NCBI GenBank assembly: GCA_031180665.1
Contig: JAPSLP010000011.1
Coordinates: 62,001-126,000 of the forward strand
Direction of reading: 5' to 3'
DNA: 64,000 bases
From: Cupriavidus sp.
GTDB taxonomy: Bacteria; Pseudomonadota; Gammaproteobacteria; Burkholderiales; Burkholderiaceae
The notes under the pieces are model-generated. The model searched no databases. It had not been told where the DNA came from and saw nothing but the letters and a program-made list of their open reading frames with translations. Numbering within the stretch: the first letter of the stretch is position 1; each line of letters opens with the position of its first letter. Shown in pieces: positions 32,090 to 41,539 of this stretch. The position numbers and the translations under genes were made by a program.

Positions 32090-32830
32090 ATGACTCAGCG
32101 CATTGCATACGTAACGGGCGGCATGGGCGGTATCGGTACCGCGATCTGCCAGCGCCTGGCCAAGGACGGCTATCGCGTGGTGGCGGGCTGCGGCCCCAAC
32201 TCCCCACGCCGTGAACGCTGGCTGGAACAGCAGAAGGCGCTCGGCTTCGACTTCGTTGCCTCCGAGGGCAACGTGGCGGACTGGGATTCCACCAAGGCCG
32301 CGTTCGACAAGGTCAAGGCAGAGGTCGGCGAGGTCGATGTGCTGATCAACAATGCGGGCATCACGCGCGACGTGGTGTTCCGCAAGATGACGCGCGCCGA
32401 CTGGGACGCGGTGATCGACACCAACCTGACCTCGCTGTTCAACGTCACCAAGCAGGTGATCGACGGCATGGCCGATCGCGGCTGGGGCCGGATCATCAAT
32501 ATCTCGTCGGTCAACGGGCAGAAGGGGCAGTTCGGCCAGACCAACTACTCGACCGCGAAGGCCGGCCTGCATGGCTTCACGATGGCGCTGGCGCAGGAAG
32601 TCGCGACCAAGGGCGTGACGGTCAATACCGTGTCGCCGGGCTATATCGCCACCGATATGGTCAAGGCGATCCGTCAGGACGTGCTCGACAAGATCGTCGG
32701 CACGATCCCGGTCAAGCGCCTGGGCCAGCCGGAGGAGATTGCCTCGATCTGCGCCTGGCTGGCGTCGGAGGAATCGGGTTTTGCCACCGGTGCCGACTTC
32801 TCGCTGAACGGCGGCCTGCATATGGGCTGA
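32090..32830 (+). CDS. phaB: Acetoacetyl-CoA reductase PhaB (NADPH)
   Basis: Short-chain dehydrogenase that makes (R)-3-hydroxybutyryl-CoA. 246 residues with the GGMGGIG cofactor motif at 10-16 and catalytic Ser140, Tyr153, Lys157 (YSTAK). Nearly identical by eye to C. necator PhaB. ATG 32090 has AGGAG at 32080-32084; a GTG two codons upstream is inside that box. Confidence 0.97.
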   Translation: MTQRIAYVTGGMGGIGTAICQRLAKDGYRVVAGCGPNSPRRERWLEQQKALGFDFVASEGNVADWDSTKAAFDKVKAEVGEVDVLINNAGITRDVVFRKMTRADWDAVIDTNLTSLFNVTKQVIDGMADRGWGRIINISSVNGQKGQFGQTNYSTAKAGLHGFTMALAQEVATKGVTVNTVSPGYIATDMVKAIRQDVLDKIVGTIPVKRLGQPEEIASICAWLASEESGFATGADFSLNGGLHMG

Positions 32831-33254
32831 CCGAAGGGGCCGGCAGTTGCCGGCCCCATGCCGGCGTGCCGCGCCCGGCGGTGCTGCGCTGCGTTGGACG
32901 CGCCGCAGCACCGTGCCGACGCGTGCGTGCGTCCGGCTCCAAAACCTCGCTTTTCCCCCGTTTTATCCGGCGATTTCGCGCGTTTGCTTGCGGGTTTTCC
33001 TTAGCGCCCGCGCCTTTTCACAGTGCCTTGTTAAGCATAGAATCAGGGCATCAACGCCGCCGGCACCAATTTGGGACATCGAGAAATACGACGCGGATCG
33101 CGCCCTTGGCCGGCGGGTCGGCCCCGCGCCGCTAGCGTTGCCGGATTGCGCACTGCACGGCATGCGGTGCAACAGCGAACGATCGACCGTGCCGCACGAG
33201 CACGGGCTGCGGCGTCAGCGCACCGGCAGCGGATTACAAAAGGATAGAGCACCG
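32831..33254. other. phaB-phaR intergenic region
   Basis: 424 bp without a supported gene. A hairpin at 32836-32857 (GGGGCCGG / CCGGCCCC, no T run) directly follows phaB. A promoter candidate, TTTTCA-N17-TAGAAT, lies at 33015-33043 and gives a leader of about 200 bases before phaR. Long open frames across this region read as shadows. Confidence 0.5.
33015..33043 (+). promoter_or_regulatory. Candidate phaR promoter
   Basis: -35 TTTTCA (33015-33020), 17-bp spacer, -10 TAGAAT (33038-33043). Confidence 0.4.
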
Positions 33255-33824
33255 ATGGCCACCACCAAGAAAGGCGCAGAGCGACTGATCAAGAAATATC
33301 CGAATCGCCGGCTCTACGACACCCAGACCAGCACCTATATCACCCTGGCCGATGTCAAGCAGCTCGTGATGGACAACGAGGAGTTCAAGGTCGTCGACGC
33401 CAAGTCGGGTGACGAACTGACGCGCAGCATCCTGCTGCAAATCATCCTTGAGGAAGAGACCGGTGGCGTGCCGATGTTCTCCAGCGCCATGCTGTCGCAG
33501 ATCATCCGCTTCTACGGTCACGCGATGCAGGGCATGATGGGGACCTACCTGGAGAAGAACATCCAGGCTTTCATCGACATCCAGAACAAGCTCGCCGAGA
33601 ACTCCAAGGGCCTGTATTCGGGCGAGGCCTTCAGCCCCGACATGTGGTCGCAATTCATGAACATGCAGGCACCGATGATGCAGGGCATGATGAGCAACTA
33701 CATCGAGCAGAGCAAGAACCTGTTCGTGCAGATGCAGGAGCAGATGCAGAACCAGGCCAAGAACATGTTCGGCAATTTCCCGTTCAACCAGCCGGACAAC
33801 AACAAGAAGACCGGTCAGGGCTGA
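33255..33824 (+). CDS. phaR: Polyhydroxyalkanoate synthesis repressor PhaR
   Basis: DNA- and polymer-binding repressor. It releases DNA (phaP and its own promoter in C. necator) when it binds nascent granules. 189 residues. The N-terminal PHB_acc_N domain is IKKYPNRRLYDTQTSTYITL at about 12-31. PHB-accumulation regulatory repeats follow (MQGMMGTYLEKNIQ and MQGMMSNYIEQSKN). ATG 33255 was chosen at the family N-terminus. A hairpin at 33843-33877 follows the gene. Confidence 0.95.
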   Translation: MATTKKGAERLIKKYPNRRLYDTQTSTYITLADVKQLVMDNEEFKVVDAKSGDELTRSILLQIILEEETGGVPMFSSAMLSQIIRFYGHAMQGMMGTYLEKNIQAFIDIQNKLAENSKGLYSGEAFSPDMWSQFMNMQAPMMQGMMSNYIEQSKNLFVQMQEQMQNQAKNMFGNFPFNQPDNNKKTGQG

Positions 33825-33842
33825 ACGGCGGTCGTCGTCGAT

Positions 33843-33877
33843 CGGCAGTAGCGGCGGGCCGCAGCGCCCGCCTGCCG
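33843..33877 (+). terminator. GC-rich hairpin after phaR
   Basis: CGGCAG...GGCGGGC with GCCCGCC...CTGCCG. No T run follows, so it may be a weak terminator or only an RNA-stabilising structure. Confidence 0.35.
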
Positions 33878-33998
33878 ACGCGGTGGTCTCGGGGTAGAAT
33901 CGCGGTCGTTCCGCCGCCACGGCCGTCTTCCGGATGGCAGGTCGCGGCCCAAGACCGCGCGCGCCACCAGAAGGCGCGGCCCCCACACCGCGAAATCC

Positions 33999-35411
33999 AT
34001 GTCGTCTCAGTCGTCCTCTCCTTCCTCCTCCCCTGCCGGCGCCGTCACTGGCGCGGCTGCCACCACGCCGAAGGTGGGCTTCGTATCACTCGGCTGCCCC
34101 AAGGCCCTCGTCGATTCCGAACAGATCATCACCCAGCTGCGTGCCGAGGGCTATGCCATCAGCGGTACCTATGACGGCGCCGACCTGGTGGTGGTCAATA
34201 CCTGCGGCTTTATCGACGAGGCGGTGCAGGAGAGCCTGGACGCGATCGGCGAAGCGCTGACCGAGAACGGCAAGGTGATCGTCACCGGCTGTCTCGGCGC
34301 CAAGAAGGACGCCGGCGGCAACGATATCGTCACCAGCGTGCATCCGAAGGTGCTGGCCGTCACCGGCCCGCATGCGCTGGGCGAGGTCATGCAGGCCGTG
34401 CACACGCACCTGCCCAAGCCGCACGATCCCTTCATCGATCTGGTGCCGCCCGCCGGTATCAAGCTGACGCCGAAGCACTACGCCTACCTGAAGATTTCCG
34501 AGGGCTGCAATCACCGCTGCTCGTTCTGCATCATTCCGTCGATGCGCGGCGACCTGGTGTCGCGCCCGGTGGCCGAGGTGATGCTCGAGGCCGAGAATCT
34601 GTTCAAGTCCGGCGTCAAGGAACTGCTGGTCATCTCGCAAGACACCAGCGCCTACGGCGTCGACGTCAAGTACCGCACCGGCTTCTGGAACGGCCGTCCG
34701 CTGAAGACGCGCATGACCGAACTGGTCGGCGCGCTGGGCGAAGTGGCGCGCGAGTACGGCGCCTGGGTGCGGCTGCACTACGTCTATCCGTATCCGCACG
34801 TCGACGAAATCATCCCGCTGATGAACGACGGCCATGTGCTGCCGTATCTGGACGTGCCGCTGCAGCATGCGCATCCGGACGTCCTCAAGCGGATGAAGCG
34901 CCCGGCCAACGCCGAGAAGACCATGGAGCGGATCCGTGCGTGGCGCGAGATCTGCCCGGACCTGACGATCCGCAGCACCTTCATCGCCGGCTTCCCGGGC
35001 GAGACCGAGGCGGAGTTCCAGACGCTGCTCGACTTCATCGCCGAGGCCGAACTGGACCGCGTCGGCTGCTTCGCCTATTCGCCGGTCGAGGGCGCAACGG
35101 CCAACGATCTGCCCGGCGCGCTGCCCGACGAAGTCCGCGAGGAGCGCCGGGCGCGCTTCATGGAGGTCGCCGAGGCGGTGTCGGCGCGCCGCCTGCAGCG
35201 CAAGATCGGACAGACGCTGCGCGTGCTGGTCGACGAGGTCAACCAGGATGGCGGCATCGGCCGCTCGGCCGCCGATGCGCCGGAGATCGACGGCCTGGTT
35301 TATATCGATCCGCCCGCAAAGCCGTACCAGCGCTACAAGACCGGCGAGTTCGTTTCGGTGCGGATCACTGGTGCCGACGGCCACGACCTGTGGGGCGAGG
35401 CCGTGGCGTAA
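33999..35411 (+). CDS. rimO: Ribosomal protein S12 methylthiotransferase RimO
   Basis: Radical-SAM enzyme that methylthiolates the conserved aspartate of ribosomal protein S12. 470 residues: N-terminal UPF0004 domain ([17 protein letters not shown]), radical-SAM motif CNHRCSFC and C-terminal TRAM domain. The first 24 residues are Ser/Ala-rich and not conserved. -10-like TAGAAT near 33895. Confidence 0.95.
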   Translation: MSSQSSSPSSSPAGAVTGAAATTPKVGFVSLGCPKALVDSEQIITQLRAEGYAISGTYDGADLVVVNTCGFIDEAVQESLDAIGEALTENGKVIVTGCLGAKKDAGGNDIVTSVHPKVLAVTGPHALGEVMQAVHTHLPKPHDPFIDLVPPAGIKLTPKHYAYLKISEGCNHRCSFCIIPSMRGDLVSRPVAEVMLEAENLFKSGVKELLVISQDTSAYGVDVKYRTGFWNGRPLKTRMTELVGALGEVAREYGAWVRLHYVYPYPHVDEIIPLMNDGHVLPYLDVPLQHAHPDVLKRMKRPANAEKTMERIRAWREICPDLTIRSTFIAGFPGETEAEFQTLLDFIAEAELDRVGCFAYSPVEGATANDLPGALPDEVREERRARFMEVAEAVSARRLQRKIGQTLRVLVDEVNQDGGIGRSAADAPEIDGLVYIDPPAKPYQRYKTGEFVSVRITGADGHDLWGEAVA

Positions 35412-35466
35412 CGCATCCGGCATGCCAGCCGGGACGCTTACCGGCGCGCCGACATTAGGTAAAAGT

Positions 35467-35501
35467 ACGATCGTTCGGAAAATGGACCGCAGGGCTATAC
35501 T
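35467..35501 (+). promoter_or_regulatory. bktB promoter with overlapping palindrome
   Basis: -10 TATACT at 35496-35501 with TTCGGA as a -35 at 35474-35479 (16-bp spacer). The perfect 8-bp palindrome ACGATCGT (35467-35474), inside AGTACGATCGTTCG, abuts the -35. It looks like a repressor operator, possibly TetR-type; the regulator is not known. Confidence 0.5.
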
Positions 35502-35533
35502 TTGCGGTGCAACATTACCCAATGGAGACAGAC

Positions 35534-36718
35534 ATGACCCGTGAAGTGGTGGTGGTCAGCGGCGTACGGACCCCGATCGGAACCTTTGGCGGCAGCCTCA
35601 AAGACCTGTCGCCGACCGAGCTCGGCGCGATGGTGGTGCGCGAGGCCCTGGCCCGCGCCAGCGTGCAGGGCGACGAAGTCGGCCACGTGGTGTTCGGCAA
35701 CGTGATCCAGACCGAGCCGCGCGACATGTACCTGGCGCGCGTGGCGGCGGTGGAGGGCGGGGTGTCGATCGACGCGCCGGCCCTGACGGTCAACCGGCTG
35801 TGCGGCTCCGGCCTGCAGGCCATCGTCAGCGCGGCGCAGACCGTGATGCTGGGCGATGCCGACGTCGCCATCGGCGGCGGCGCCGAAAGCATGAGTCGCG
35901 CGCCGTATCTGGCCCCCGCGGCACGCTGGGGCGCGCGCATGGGCGACGCGAAGCTGCTCGACATGATGCTCGGCGCGCTGCACGATCCCTTCCATTCGAT
36001 CCACATGGGCGTGACGGCCGAGAACGTCGCGCGCGAATACGACATCAGCCGCGCGCAGCAGGACGAGGCCGCGCTGGAGTCGCATCGCCGCGCGTCGGCG
36101 GCGATCCGCGAAGGGCGCTTCAAGGAGCAGATCCTTCCGGTCACGTTGAAGTCGCGCAAGGGCGACGTCGTGTTCGATACCGACGAGCATGTGCGCCACG
36201 ATGCCAAGGCCGAGGACATGTCCAAGCTCAAGCCGGTCTTCGTCAAGGAGAACGGCACCGTGACGGCGGGCAACGCGTCGGGCCTGAACGACGGCGCCGC
36301 GGCGGTCGTGCTGATGGAGCGCAGCGTCGCCGAGCGGCGCGGCCTGAAGCCGCTGGCGCGGCTGGTGTCGTACGGCCATGCCGGCGTCGACCCGAAGACC
36401 ATGGGCATCGGCCCGGTCCCGGCCACGCGCAAGGCGCTGGAGCGCGCCGGCCTGTCGGTCGCCGACCTCGACGTGATCGAGGCCAACGAGGCCTTTGCCG
36501 CGCAGGCCTGCGCGGTCAACAAGGCGCTGGGGCTGGACCCGCTGAAGGTCAATCCGAACGGCTCCGGCATCTCGCTGGGCCACCCGATCGGCGCCACCGG
36601 GGCGCTGATCACGGTCAAGGCGCTGTACGAGCTGCAGCGGGTGCAGGGCCGCTATGCGCTGGTGACGATGTGCATCGGCGGCGGCCAGGGCATCGCCGCG
36701 ATCTTCGAGCGGATCTGA
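35534..36718 (+). CDS. bktB: 3-Ketothiolase BktB
   Basis: Thiolase that condenses acetyl-CoA with propionyl-CoA or longer acyl-CoA; in C. necator it supplies C5 monomers such as 3-hydroxyvalerate. 394 residues, the same length as C. necator BktB, with Cys90 (NRLCGSG), HPIGATG and Cys380 (MCIGGGQG). ATG 35534 is preceded by GGAGACAG. An upstream in-frame start at 35507 lies within the promoter region. Confidence 0.95.
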   Translation: MTREVVVVSGVRTPIGTFGGSLKDLSPTELGAMVVREALARASVQGDEVGHVVFGNVIQTEPRDMYLARVAAVEGGVSIDAPALTVNRLCGSGLQAIVSAAQTVMLGDADVAIGGGAESMSRAPYLAPAARWGARMGDAKLLDMMLGALHDPFHSIHMGVTAENVAREYDISRAQQDEAALESHRRASAAIREGRFKEQILPVTLKSRKGDVVFDTDEHVRHDAKAEDMSKLKPVFVKENGTVTAGNASGLNDGAAAVVLMERSVAERRGLKPLARLVSYGHAGVDPKTMGIGPVPATRKALERAGLSVADLDVIEANEAFAAQACAVNKALGLDPLKVNPNGSGISLGHPIGATGALITVKALYELQRVQGRYALVTMCIGGGQGIAAIFERI

Positions 36719-36720
36719 CC

Positions 36721-37119
36721 ATGGGCCGGCGGCGTGGGGCTGGCTTCGTTGCAGCGATCGGCGCGGTCGCGGCCACGGCCGCCGCTGCGCTGACGTGGAC
36801 CGCGCCGGCCGCCGCGGCCGGCGACACGGTGCTGTCGACCGCGTCGCCGCCGCGCGCCGGCAATGGCACCGGTACCACCGGCACCGGGATCAGCAGCAAC
36901 GGCAAGGCGCCGGCGCAACGCCAGCGCGACGCCCGCGGCATGTCTGCGGTGCCGGCCTTGCCGCCGCCCCAGCCTTATCCTTCCGGCCAGCAGATGCCCG
37001 TCTATGTCGGCCCCGACGGCGTGGTCGCGGTGCCGTCGATCGACATGACCCCTAACAGCGGCGTGGTCTACGGACCGCCGCCGCCGCGCTCCGGCATCGT
37101 CGAAGACCGCAAGCGTTAA
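36721..37119 (+). CDS. Small exported proline-rich protein
   Basis: 132 residues, not recognised. Signal peptide about 1-34 (AAIGAVAATAAAALTWTAPA). The mature part is Gly/Pro/Thr-rich (GNGTGTTGTGISSNGKAP, PALPPPQPYPSG) with a C-terminal VYVGPDGVVAVPSIDMTP. It begins 2 bp after bktB and ends at the edge of a 9-bp repeat array. Confidence 0.65.
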   Translation: MGRRRGAGFVAAIGAVAATAAAALTWTAPAAAAGDTVLSTASPPRAGNGTGTTGTGISSNGKAPAQRQRDARGMSAVPALPPPQPYPSGQQMPVYVGPDGVVAVPSIDMTPNSGVVYGPPPPRSGIVEDRKR

Positions 37120-37123
37120 GCGG

Positions 37124-37249
37124 TCAAGCGGCTTAAGGGGCTTGAGCGGGTCAAGCAGGTCAAGCGGATCAAGCGGATCAAGCGGATCAAGCGGATCAAG
37201 CGGATCAAGCGGATCAAGCGGATCAAGCGGATCAAGCGGATCAAGCAGG
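37124..37249. repeat. 9-bp tandem repeat array (tcaagcgga)
   Basis: Fourteen consecutive 9-bp units; nine are perfect (from 37160 to 37240), and the flanking units are degenerate. The array starts 5 bases after the stop of the preceding gene and lies about 110 bp before metC. Read on the minus strand it would encode a DPL repeat, but no gene is supported there. Confidence 0.97.
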
Positions 37250-37355
37250 TTACGCGGGGAGGGCCGCGCGGCGGCCATCGGTCCCATGGCGGCGCCGCCG
37301 TCATTGCTGGTAAGCTCGGAGGCTCTATCCGCACTCGCCAGACAAGGAATCCGCC

Positions 37356-38612
37356 GTGTCCGACCGTCCCCTGACCGATACGAACGCCGCTTCCCCGAAC
37401 GACAACGATCCCGCCGCAACGCCCGACTGCTACGTGCAGACGCTGGCGGTGCAGCCCCCGCTGCAGGTACCGCCCGGTTTCGCTTCCTTCTCCCCGCCGA
37501 CCCATCGCGGTTCCACCGTGGTGTTCCGCAATCTCGCCGAGCTGCGCGCGCATGGCGACGGCGCCACCACCTACTGGCGCTACGGCATCCATGCCACCCC
37601 GACCAGCGAGGCGCTCTGCCAGCACCTGGCGATGCTGGAAGGCGCGCGCCATGCCTTGCTGTTCCCCTCGGGACTGGGCGCGATCTCGCTGGTCTATTTC
37701 GCCTTGCTCAAGGCGGGCGACGACGTGCTGGTGCCGTACAACGTCTACGGGCCCAATCGCGAACACGGCGAATGGCTGGCGCGCGATTTCGGCATCACGG
37801 TGCGCCCCTACGATCCGATGCTGGGCGCCGGTATCGCCGAGCTGATCCGGCCCAACACGCGGCTGATCTGGATGGAGGCGCCCGGTTCCGTGACGATGGA
37901 AGTGCCCGACAGCGAGGCCATCGTCGCCGCCGCCCGGTCGCGCGGCGTGCTGACCGCGATCGACAACACCTGGTCGGCCGGCGTCTACTTCCGGCCCTTC
38001 GACAAGGGCATCGACATCTCGGTGCAGGCCCTGACCAAGTACCAGTCGGGCGGCAGCGATGTGCTGATGGGCGCGGTGCTGTGTCGCGACGAAGGGCTGT
38101 ACCAGCGGCTCAAGCGCATCCGCATGCTGATGGGCTGGGGCGTGTCGGCCGACGACTGCTACCTGGTGCTGCGCTCGCTGCCGAGCATGCCGGTGCGGCT
38201 CGCGGCGCACGACCGCGCCGCGCGCGAAGTCGCCGAATGGCTGGCGCAGCGGCCGGAAGTCGCCAAGGTCCTGCATCCGGCCTTGCCCGACTGCCCCGGC
38301 CACACCTTCTGGCGCCGGGACTTCTCCGGAGCGAGCGGCCTGTTCGCGGTGGTGCTGCATGCGCGCTATCCCCGCGCGCAAGTCGACGCTTTCGTCGAGG
38401 CGCTGCGGCTGTTCGCGATCGGCTGGTCGTGGGGCGGGGCGCACAGCCTGGCCGTGCCCTATCACGTGCCGACCATGCGGCCGGCCGGCAGCTGGCCGCC
38501 CGCGGGGTGGGAAGAGGCCGGCGAGCTGGTACGGCTCTATATCGGGCTCGAGGATACGCGCGACCTGATCGCCGATCTGAAGGCGGCGATGGAGGAAAAG
38601 CTGGTCGGTTGA
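37356..38612 (+). CDS. metC: Cystathionine beta-lyase (PLP enzyme)
   Basis: Cleaves cystathionine to homocysteine, pyruvate and ammonia in methionine synthesis. 418 residues of the Cys/Met metabolism PLP family. The PLP lysine is Lys228 in ALTKYQSGGSDVLMG (GGSD where Escherichia MetC has GHSD, common in this branch). N-terminal extension of about 30 residues is disordered. Start is GTG at 37356 with AAGGA upstream. A gamma-lyase activity cannot be excluded from the sequence. Confidence 0.9.
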   Translation: MSDRPLTDTNAASPNDNDPAATPDCYVQTLAVQPPLQVPPGFASFSPPTHRGSTVVFRNLAELRAHGDGATTYWRYGIHATPTSEALCQHLAMLEGARHALLFPSGLGAISLVYFALLKAGDDVLVPYNVYGPNREHGEWLARDFGITVRPYDPMLGAGIAELIRPNTRLIWMEAPGSVTMEVPDSEAIVAAARSRGVLTAIDNTWSAGVYFRPFDKGIDISVQALTKYQSGGSDVLMGAVLCRDEGLYQRLKRIRMLMGWGVSADDCYLVLRSLPSMPVRLAAHDRAAREVAEWLAQRPEVAKVLHPALPDCPGHTFWRRDFSGASGLFAVVLHARYPRAQVDAFVEALRLFAIGWSWGGAHSLAVPYHVPTMRPAGSWPPAGWEEAGELVRLYIGLEDTRDLIADLKAAMEEKLVG

Positions 38613-38696
38613 CGGGCTGGCGGACGGCTGCCGCCCGGAGCGCTTGGAGGATGGATTCGCCCCGGGCGGCTGTCGATCGGCGTTGCCCGGGGAGGT

Positions 38697-40127
38697 TCAG
38701 CCGGCGCCGAACCGCCGGCGCAGCAGGAACAGCGCGATGCCGGCCGCGGCGGCCATAGCGGACAGCGCGGCCGCATACCGCCATCCACGCGCCGTCGCGG
38801 GTTCGATACCTGAGAAGCGCGGCATCCGCGCCAGGTCCTCGCGATCGACGCCGCGGTAGCTCATGATCCTCGGCACGAAAAAGGCCCGCCACTGCGCCTC
38901 GTAGCGCCCGACCGCCGCGGTGTAGCGCGCATGGCGCGGCGCGTCGATGCCGGCCAGTTCGTCCGCCAGCATGGCCATCGACAGCGCCGGAGAGAGCCAC
39001 GTCCAGCGTTGCAGCGCGATGTAGCGGCGCGCGCGCGTATCGTCGAAGGCCTGCATGCGCGGACCGATGCGTGCTTCCAGCGCGAGATAGCGCGGCATGA
39101 AGCTGACCGGCCAGGTGTGCGTCGCGGGAGCGCCTGGCGCGCGCTCGGGATGCGCGGCATACCATTGCGCCAGCAGCCGGTCGGAATCGGCTTCGGCGCG
39201 CTGCTGGGCGTCGCGGATGTCGACGATGGCAGCCAGGCGCGACGGCATCGCCTGCTGCCGGTCCACCATCCAGCCAAGCGCGGCCGGCACGGCGAAAGTG
39301 GTCAGCAGCCACGCCCCGATGCCGAGCAGCACTGCCGATGGCGCCGACACCGGCAGCATGCCGATCAGCGCGCAAACCAGCGTCCAGACCGCCACGAAAC
39401 CCGCCAGCGCGAGCAGCCACCACACCAGCGCCGCGAACGTCGCGCCGGGATCGAGCGAGAAGGCGAGGCACGATGCCGCCGCGCCGATGCACCATACCGC
39501 GGCGGCACGCAGTCCCAGCGCCGCGGTCAGCCACAGGCCCACCCGTGGGCATTGCACCAGGGTCAGCCGCCACAGCTTCTGTTCCCGCCCTTGCTGGACC
39601 ATGCCTGCGCACAGGCAGATCACCGCGAGCGGCACCAGCAGGGCCACCACGGTGGCGAACTGCGGCATGGCCAGGCCCTGCAGCAGGGGATTGGCGAGCC
39701 GGTCCTCGCGCCGTGCGTCGGTATGGCGGCTTTCGACGGTCACGCGCACGGCGCAAGCATGCAGCTTGAACCCGCCGCTGCCGAGCGCGAGACCGCCGAG
39801 CGGCGGCAGCACCGCCGGCGGCGCATCGGCGCGCGCGATGTCGAACGCGGCTTTCGCGGCCTTCACGGGATCCGCGGCCTGAAGGGGACTCGCCGGCGAA
39901 GCGGTGGGCACGGCGGCCGGCAAGTTGGCGCCATGCGTGGCAATGCGCCGCTGCCAGTCGCTGTCCAACGCCTGGAGATGCGTTCGCCACGCGCGCGCGT
40001 CCAGGCCCGACGACAGGGCGCTCGCGAGCAGCACGATCGCCAGCAGAACGAACACCCACAAGCTCGCGCGGTCGGCCAGCAAGCGGCGCCATTCGGCACC
40101 GGCGACCGCAACGGCCGCGCGCCTCAT
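38697..40127 (-). CDS. DUF3526-like ABC permease, second subunit
   Basis: 476 residues. Hydrophobic segments sit near 22-42, 170-190, 210-230, 245-275 and 285-310, and at the C-terminal end. A large extracytoplasmic loop (about residues 45-165) follows the first segment. Gene order and pattern fit the DUF3526/ABC-2 permease group (NosY-like). It overlaps its upstream neighbour by 4 bp (ATGA), so the two permeases are coupled. Substrate unknown. The C-terminal RRRFGAG follows a final helix. Confidence 0.8.
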   Translation of the reverse strand: MRRAAVAVAGAEWRRLLADRASLWVFVLLAIVLLASALSSGLDARAWRTHLQALDSDWQRRIATHGANLPAAVPTASPASPLQAADPVKAAKAAFDIARADAPPAVLPPLGGLALGSGGFKLHACAVRVTVESRHTDARREDRLANPLLQGLAMPQFATVVALLVPLAVICLCAGMVQQGREQKLWRLTLVQCPRVGLWLTAALGLRAAAVWCIGAAASCLAFSLDPGATFAALVWWLLALAGFVAVWTLVCALIGMLPVSAPSAVLLGIGAWLLTTFAVPAALGWMVDRQQAMPSRLAAIVDIRDAQQRAEADSDRLLAQWYAAHPERAPGAPATHTWPVSFMPRYLALEARIGPRMQAFDDTRARRYIALQRWTWLSPALSMAMLADELAGIDAPRHARYTAAVGRYEAQWRAFFVPRIMSYRGVDREDLARMPRFSGIEPATARGWRYAAALSAMAAAAGIALFLLRRRFGAG

Positions 40128-41539
40128 GGTGCCAGGCGCCGCGTGGACGCCCCCAGCAGGATCAGGCTGGCCAAGGTCCAGCCGAGCAGCGCCACGACCT
40201 CGGGCCGCGCTTCGCGCAGCGCGAAGCCCACGCCGGGCGGACGATAGGAGAAGGGTGGAATCGCGCGCCATAGTGCCTCCCCGGCATAGCGGTCCTCGAA
40301 CGAGCGAAAGCCGCGCGTATGCGCGGCGTCCCAGCGGTCGATCGCGGTGTTGACCTGCTGCCGATAGCGTTCTGCGTGGTCCTCGAAACGGCGCTGGTGC
40401 GACAGGTCGGTGCCCGCCAGCTTCATCGACAGATTTCGCAGCGCCAGCGTCGGGCTGAGCAGCGCGGCGACGCGCAGGATCCGCTCGTGCCGCGCATAGC
40501 GGTCCCACAGCGCGTCGAAATGCAGCTGGTGGACCCGGTCGGCATAGCGGTCGCGCTCCAGGCGCCGCAGCGCCGCGGCGCCCGCCGGCAGGTCTTCGAC
40601 CCGCGCCACGCCATGGCGGCGCATCAGTTCGGCATCGAAGCGCCGCCCCCGCTCGGCCAGGTCCCCATCGCCGGGCAGGCCCTGCTGGTAGTCGCGCTGG
40701 ATCGCGCTCCAGAACGACCCGGCGCTGGGCAGCGGTTCGAGATGGTCGGCGATGGCCGCCGCGGCGCGCGGCACCACCAGCACCGCGGCCAGCCACCACG
40801 CCAGCAGCAAGTACAGCGCCGCATGACTGCTCGGCGCGCGGGCCGATACGGTCAGCGCGACGACGACGAAGATGCCGACATGCAGCAGGTAGGCGGCCGC
40901 CAGTGCGGCGCCGCGCCACAGCACGTCGGCGTTGGGGTCGGCGTCCGCGGCCCCCCATGCTGCCGCCAGCAGCGGCGTCGCGGCCGCCACGCCGAAGGCC
41001 AGCAGCAGCGCGAGCAGCTTGGCGGCGACCAGCCGCCACGGCGATACGCCGATGCCATGCAGCATCCGCAGCGTGCCGCTCTCGCGCTCGCGGCTCAGCG
41101 CATCGAAGGACAGCGCCACGACCAGCAGCGGCAGCAGCGCCGACAGGACGAAGGCCACGTCCAGGCGTCCGAAGCGCTCGCCCGGCAGCGCGTCGGCGGC
41201 GGGCTCGAAGCGGGTGGTATTGCGGCGATGCGGCTCGAGCCACAGCGCGCGGCCCAGATAGGGCGTCAGGCCGGGATCGAGCGCGGCCAGCACGCTGTCG
41301 GGACGGAACACGTAGTGGCCGAAATGGGCGCCGCGGTGCGGATGCTTGTCGCCCTGGGCATCCCACTGCTGCCGCGTGGCCGCCGCTACCGCCGCGGTTT
41401 CCCGCATCTGCGCCGCGTGCCGCTGCAGCGAGGCCAGCAGCACGCCGGCCAGCAGCGCGGCCACCGCCAGCGTCAGCGCGACGGTGCGGCCATCGCGCGC
41501 CATCGACCGCAGCTCCTTGCGCAAGGCGATCGCGATCAT
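40124..41539 (-). CDS. DUF3526-like ABC permease, first subunit
   Basis: 471-residue membrane protein with an N-terminal helix (about 19-39), a long extracytoplasmic part, then a permease-like core with about five helices from residue 128 on (LLPLLVVALSFDALSREREs followed by GTLRMLHG, an ABC-2 signature). Pairs with the downstream DUF3526-like protein and upstream ATPase; all genes overlap by 4 bp. Confidence 0.82.
   Translation of the reverse strand: MIAIALRKELRSMARDGRTVALTLAVAALLAGVLLASLQRHAAQMRETAAVAAATRQQWDAQGDKHPHRGAHFGHYVFRPDSVLAALDPGLTPYLGRALWLEPHRRNTTRFEPAADALPGERFGRLDVAFVLSALLPLLVVALSFDALSRERESGTLRMLHGIGVSPWRLVAAKLLALLLAFGVAAATPLLAAAWGAADADPNADVLWRGAALAAAYLLHVGIFVVVALTVSARAPSSHAALYLLLAWWLAAVLVVPRAAAAIADHLEPLPSAGSFWSAIQRDYQQGLPGDGDLAERGRRFDAELMRRHGVARVEDLPAGAAALRRLERDRYADRVHQLHFDALWDRYARHERILRVAALLSPTLALRNLSMKLAGTDLSHQRRFEDHAERYRQQVNTAIDRWDAAHTRGFRSFEDRYAGEALWRAIPPFSYRPPGVGFALREARPEVVALLGWTLASLILLGASTRRLAP

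Noticed and set aside
32836..32857. Hairpin after phaB as a strong terminator
   Set aside because: No T run on either side; kept only as a note within the intergenic entry.
36652..37419. Minus-strand frame containing many DPL repeats
   Set aside because: The repeat is an artefact of reading the 9-bp array; no start signal or homology.
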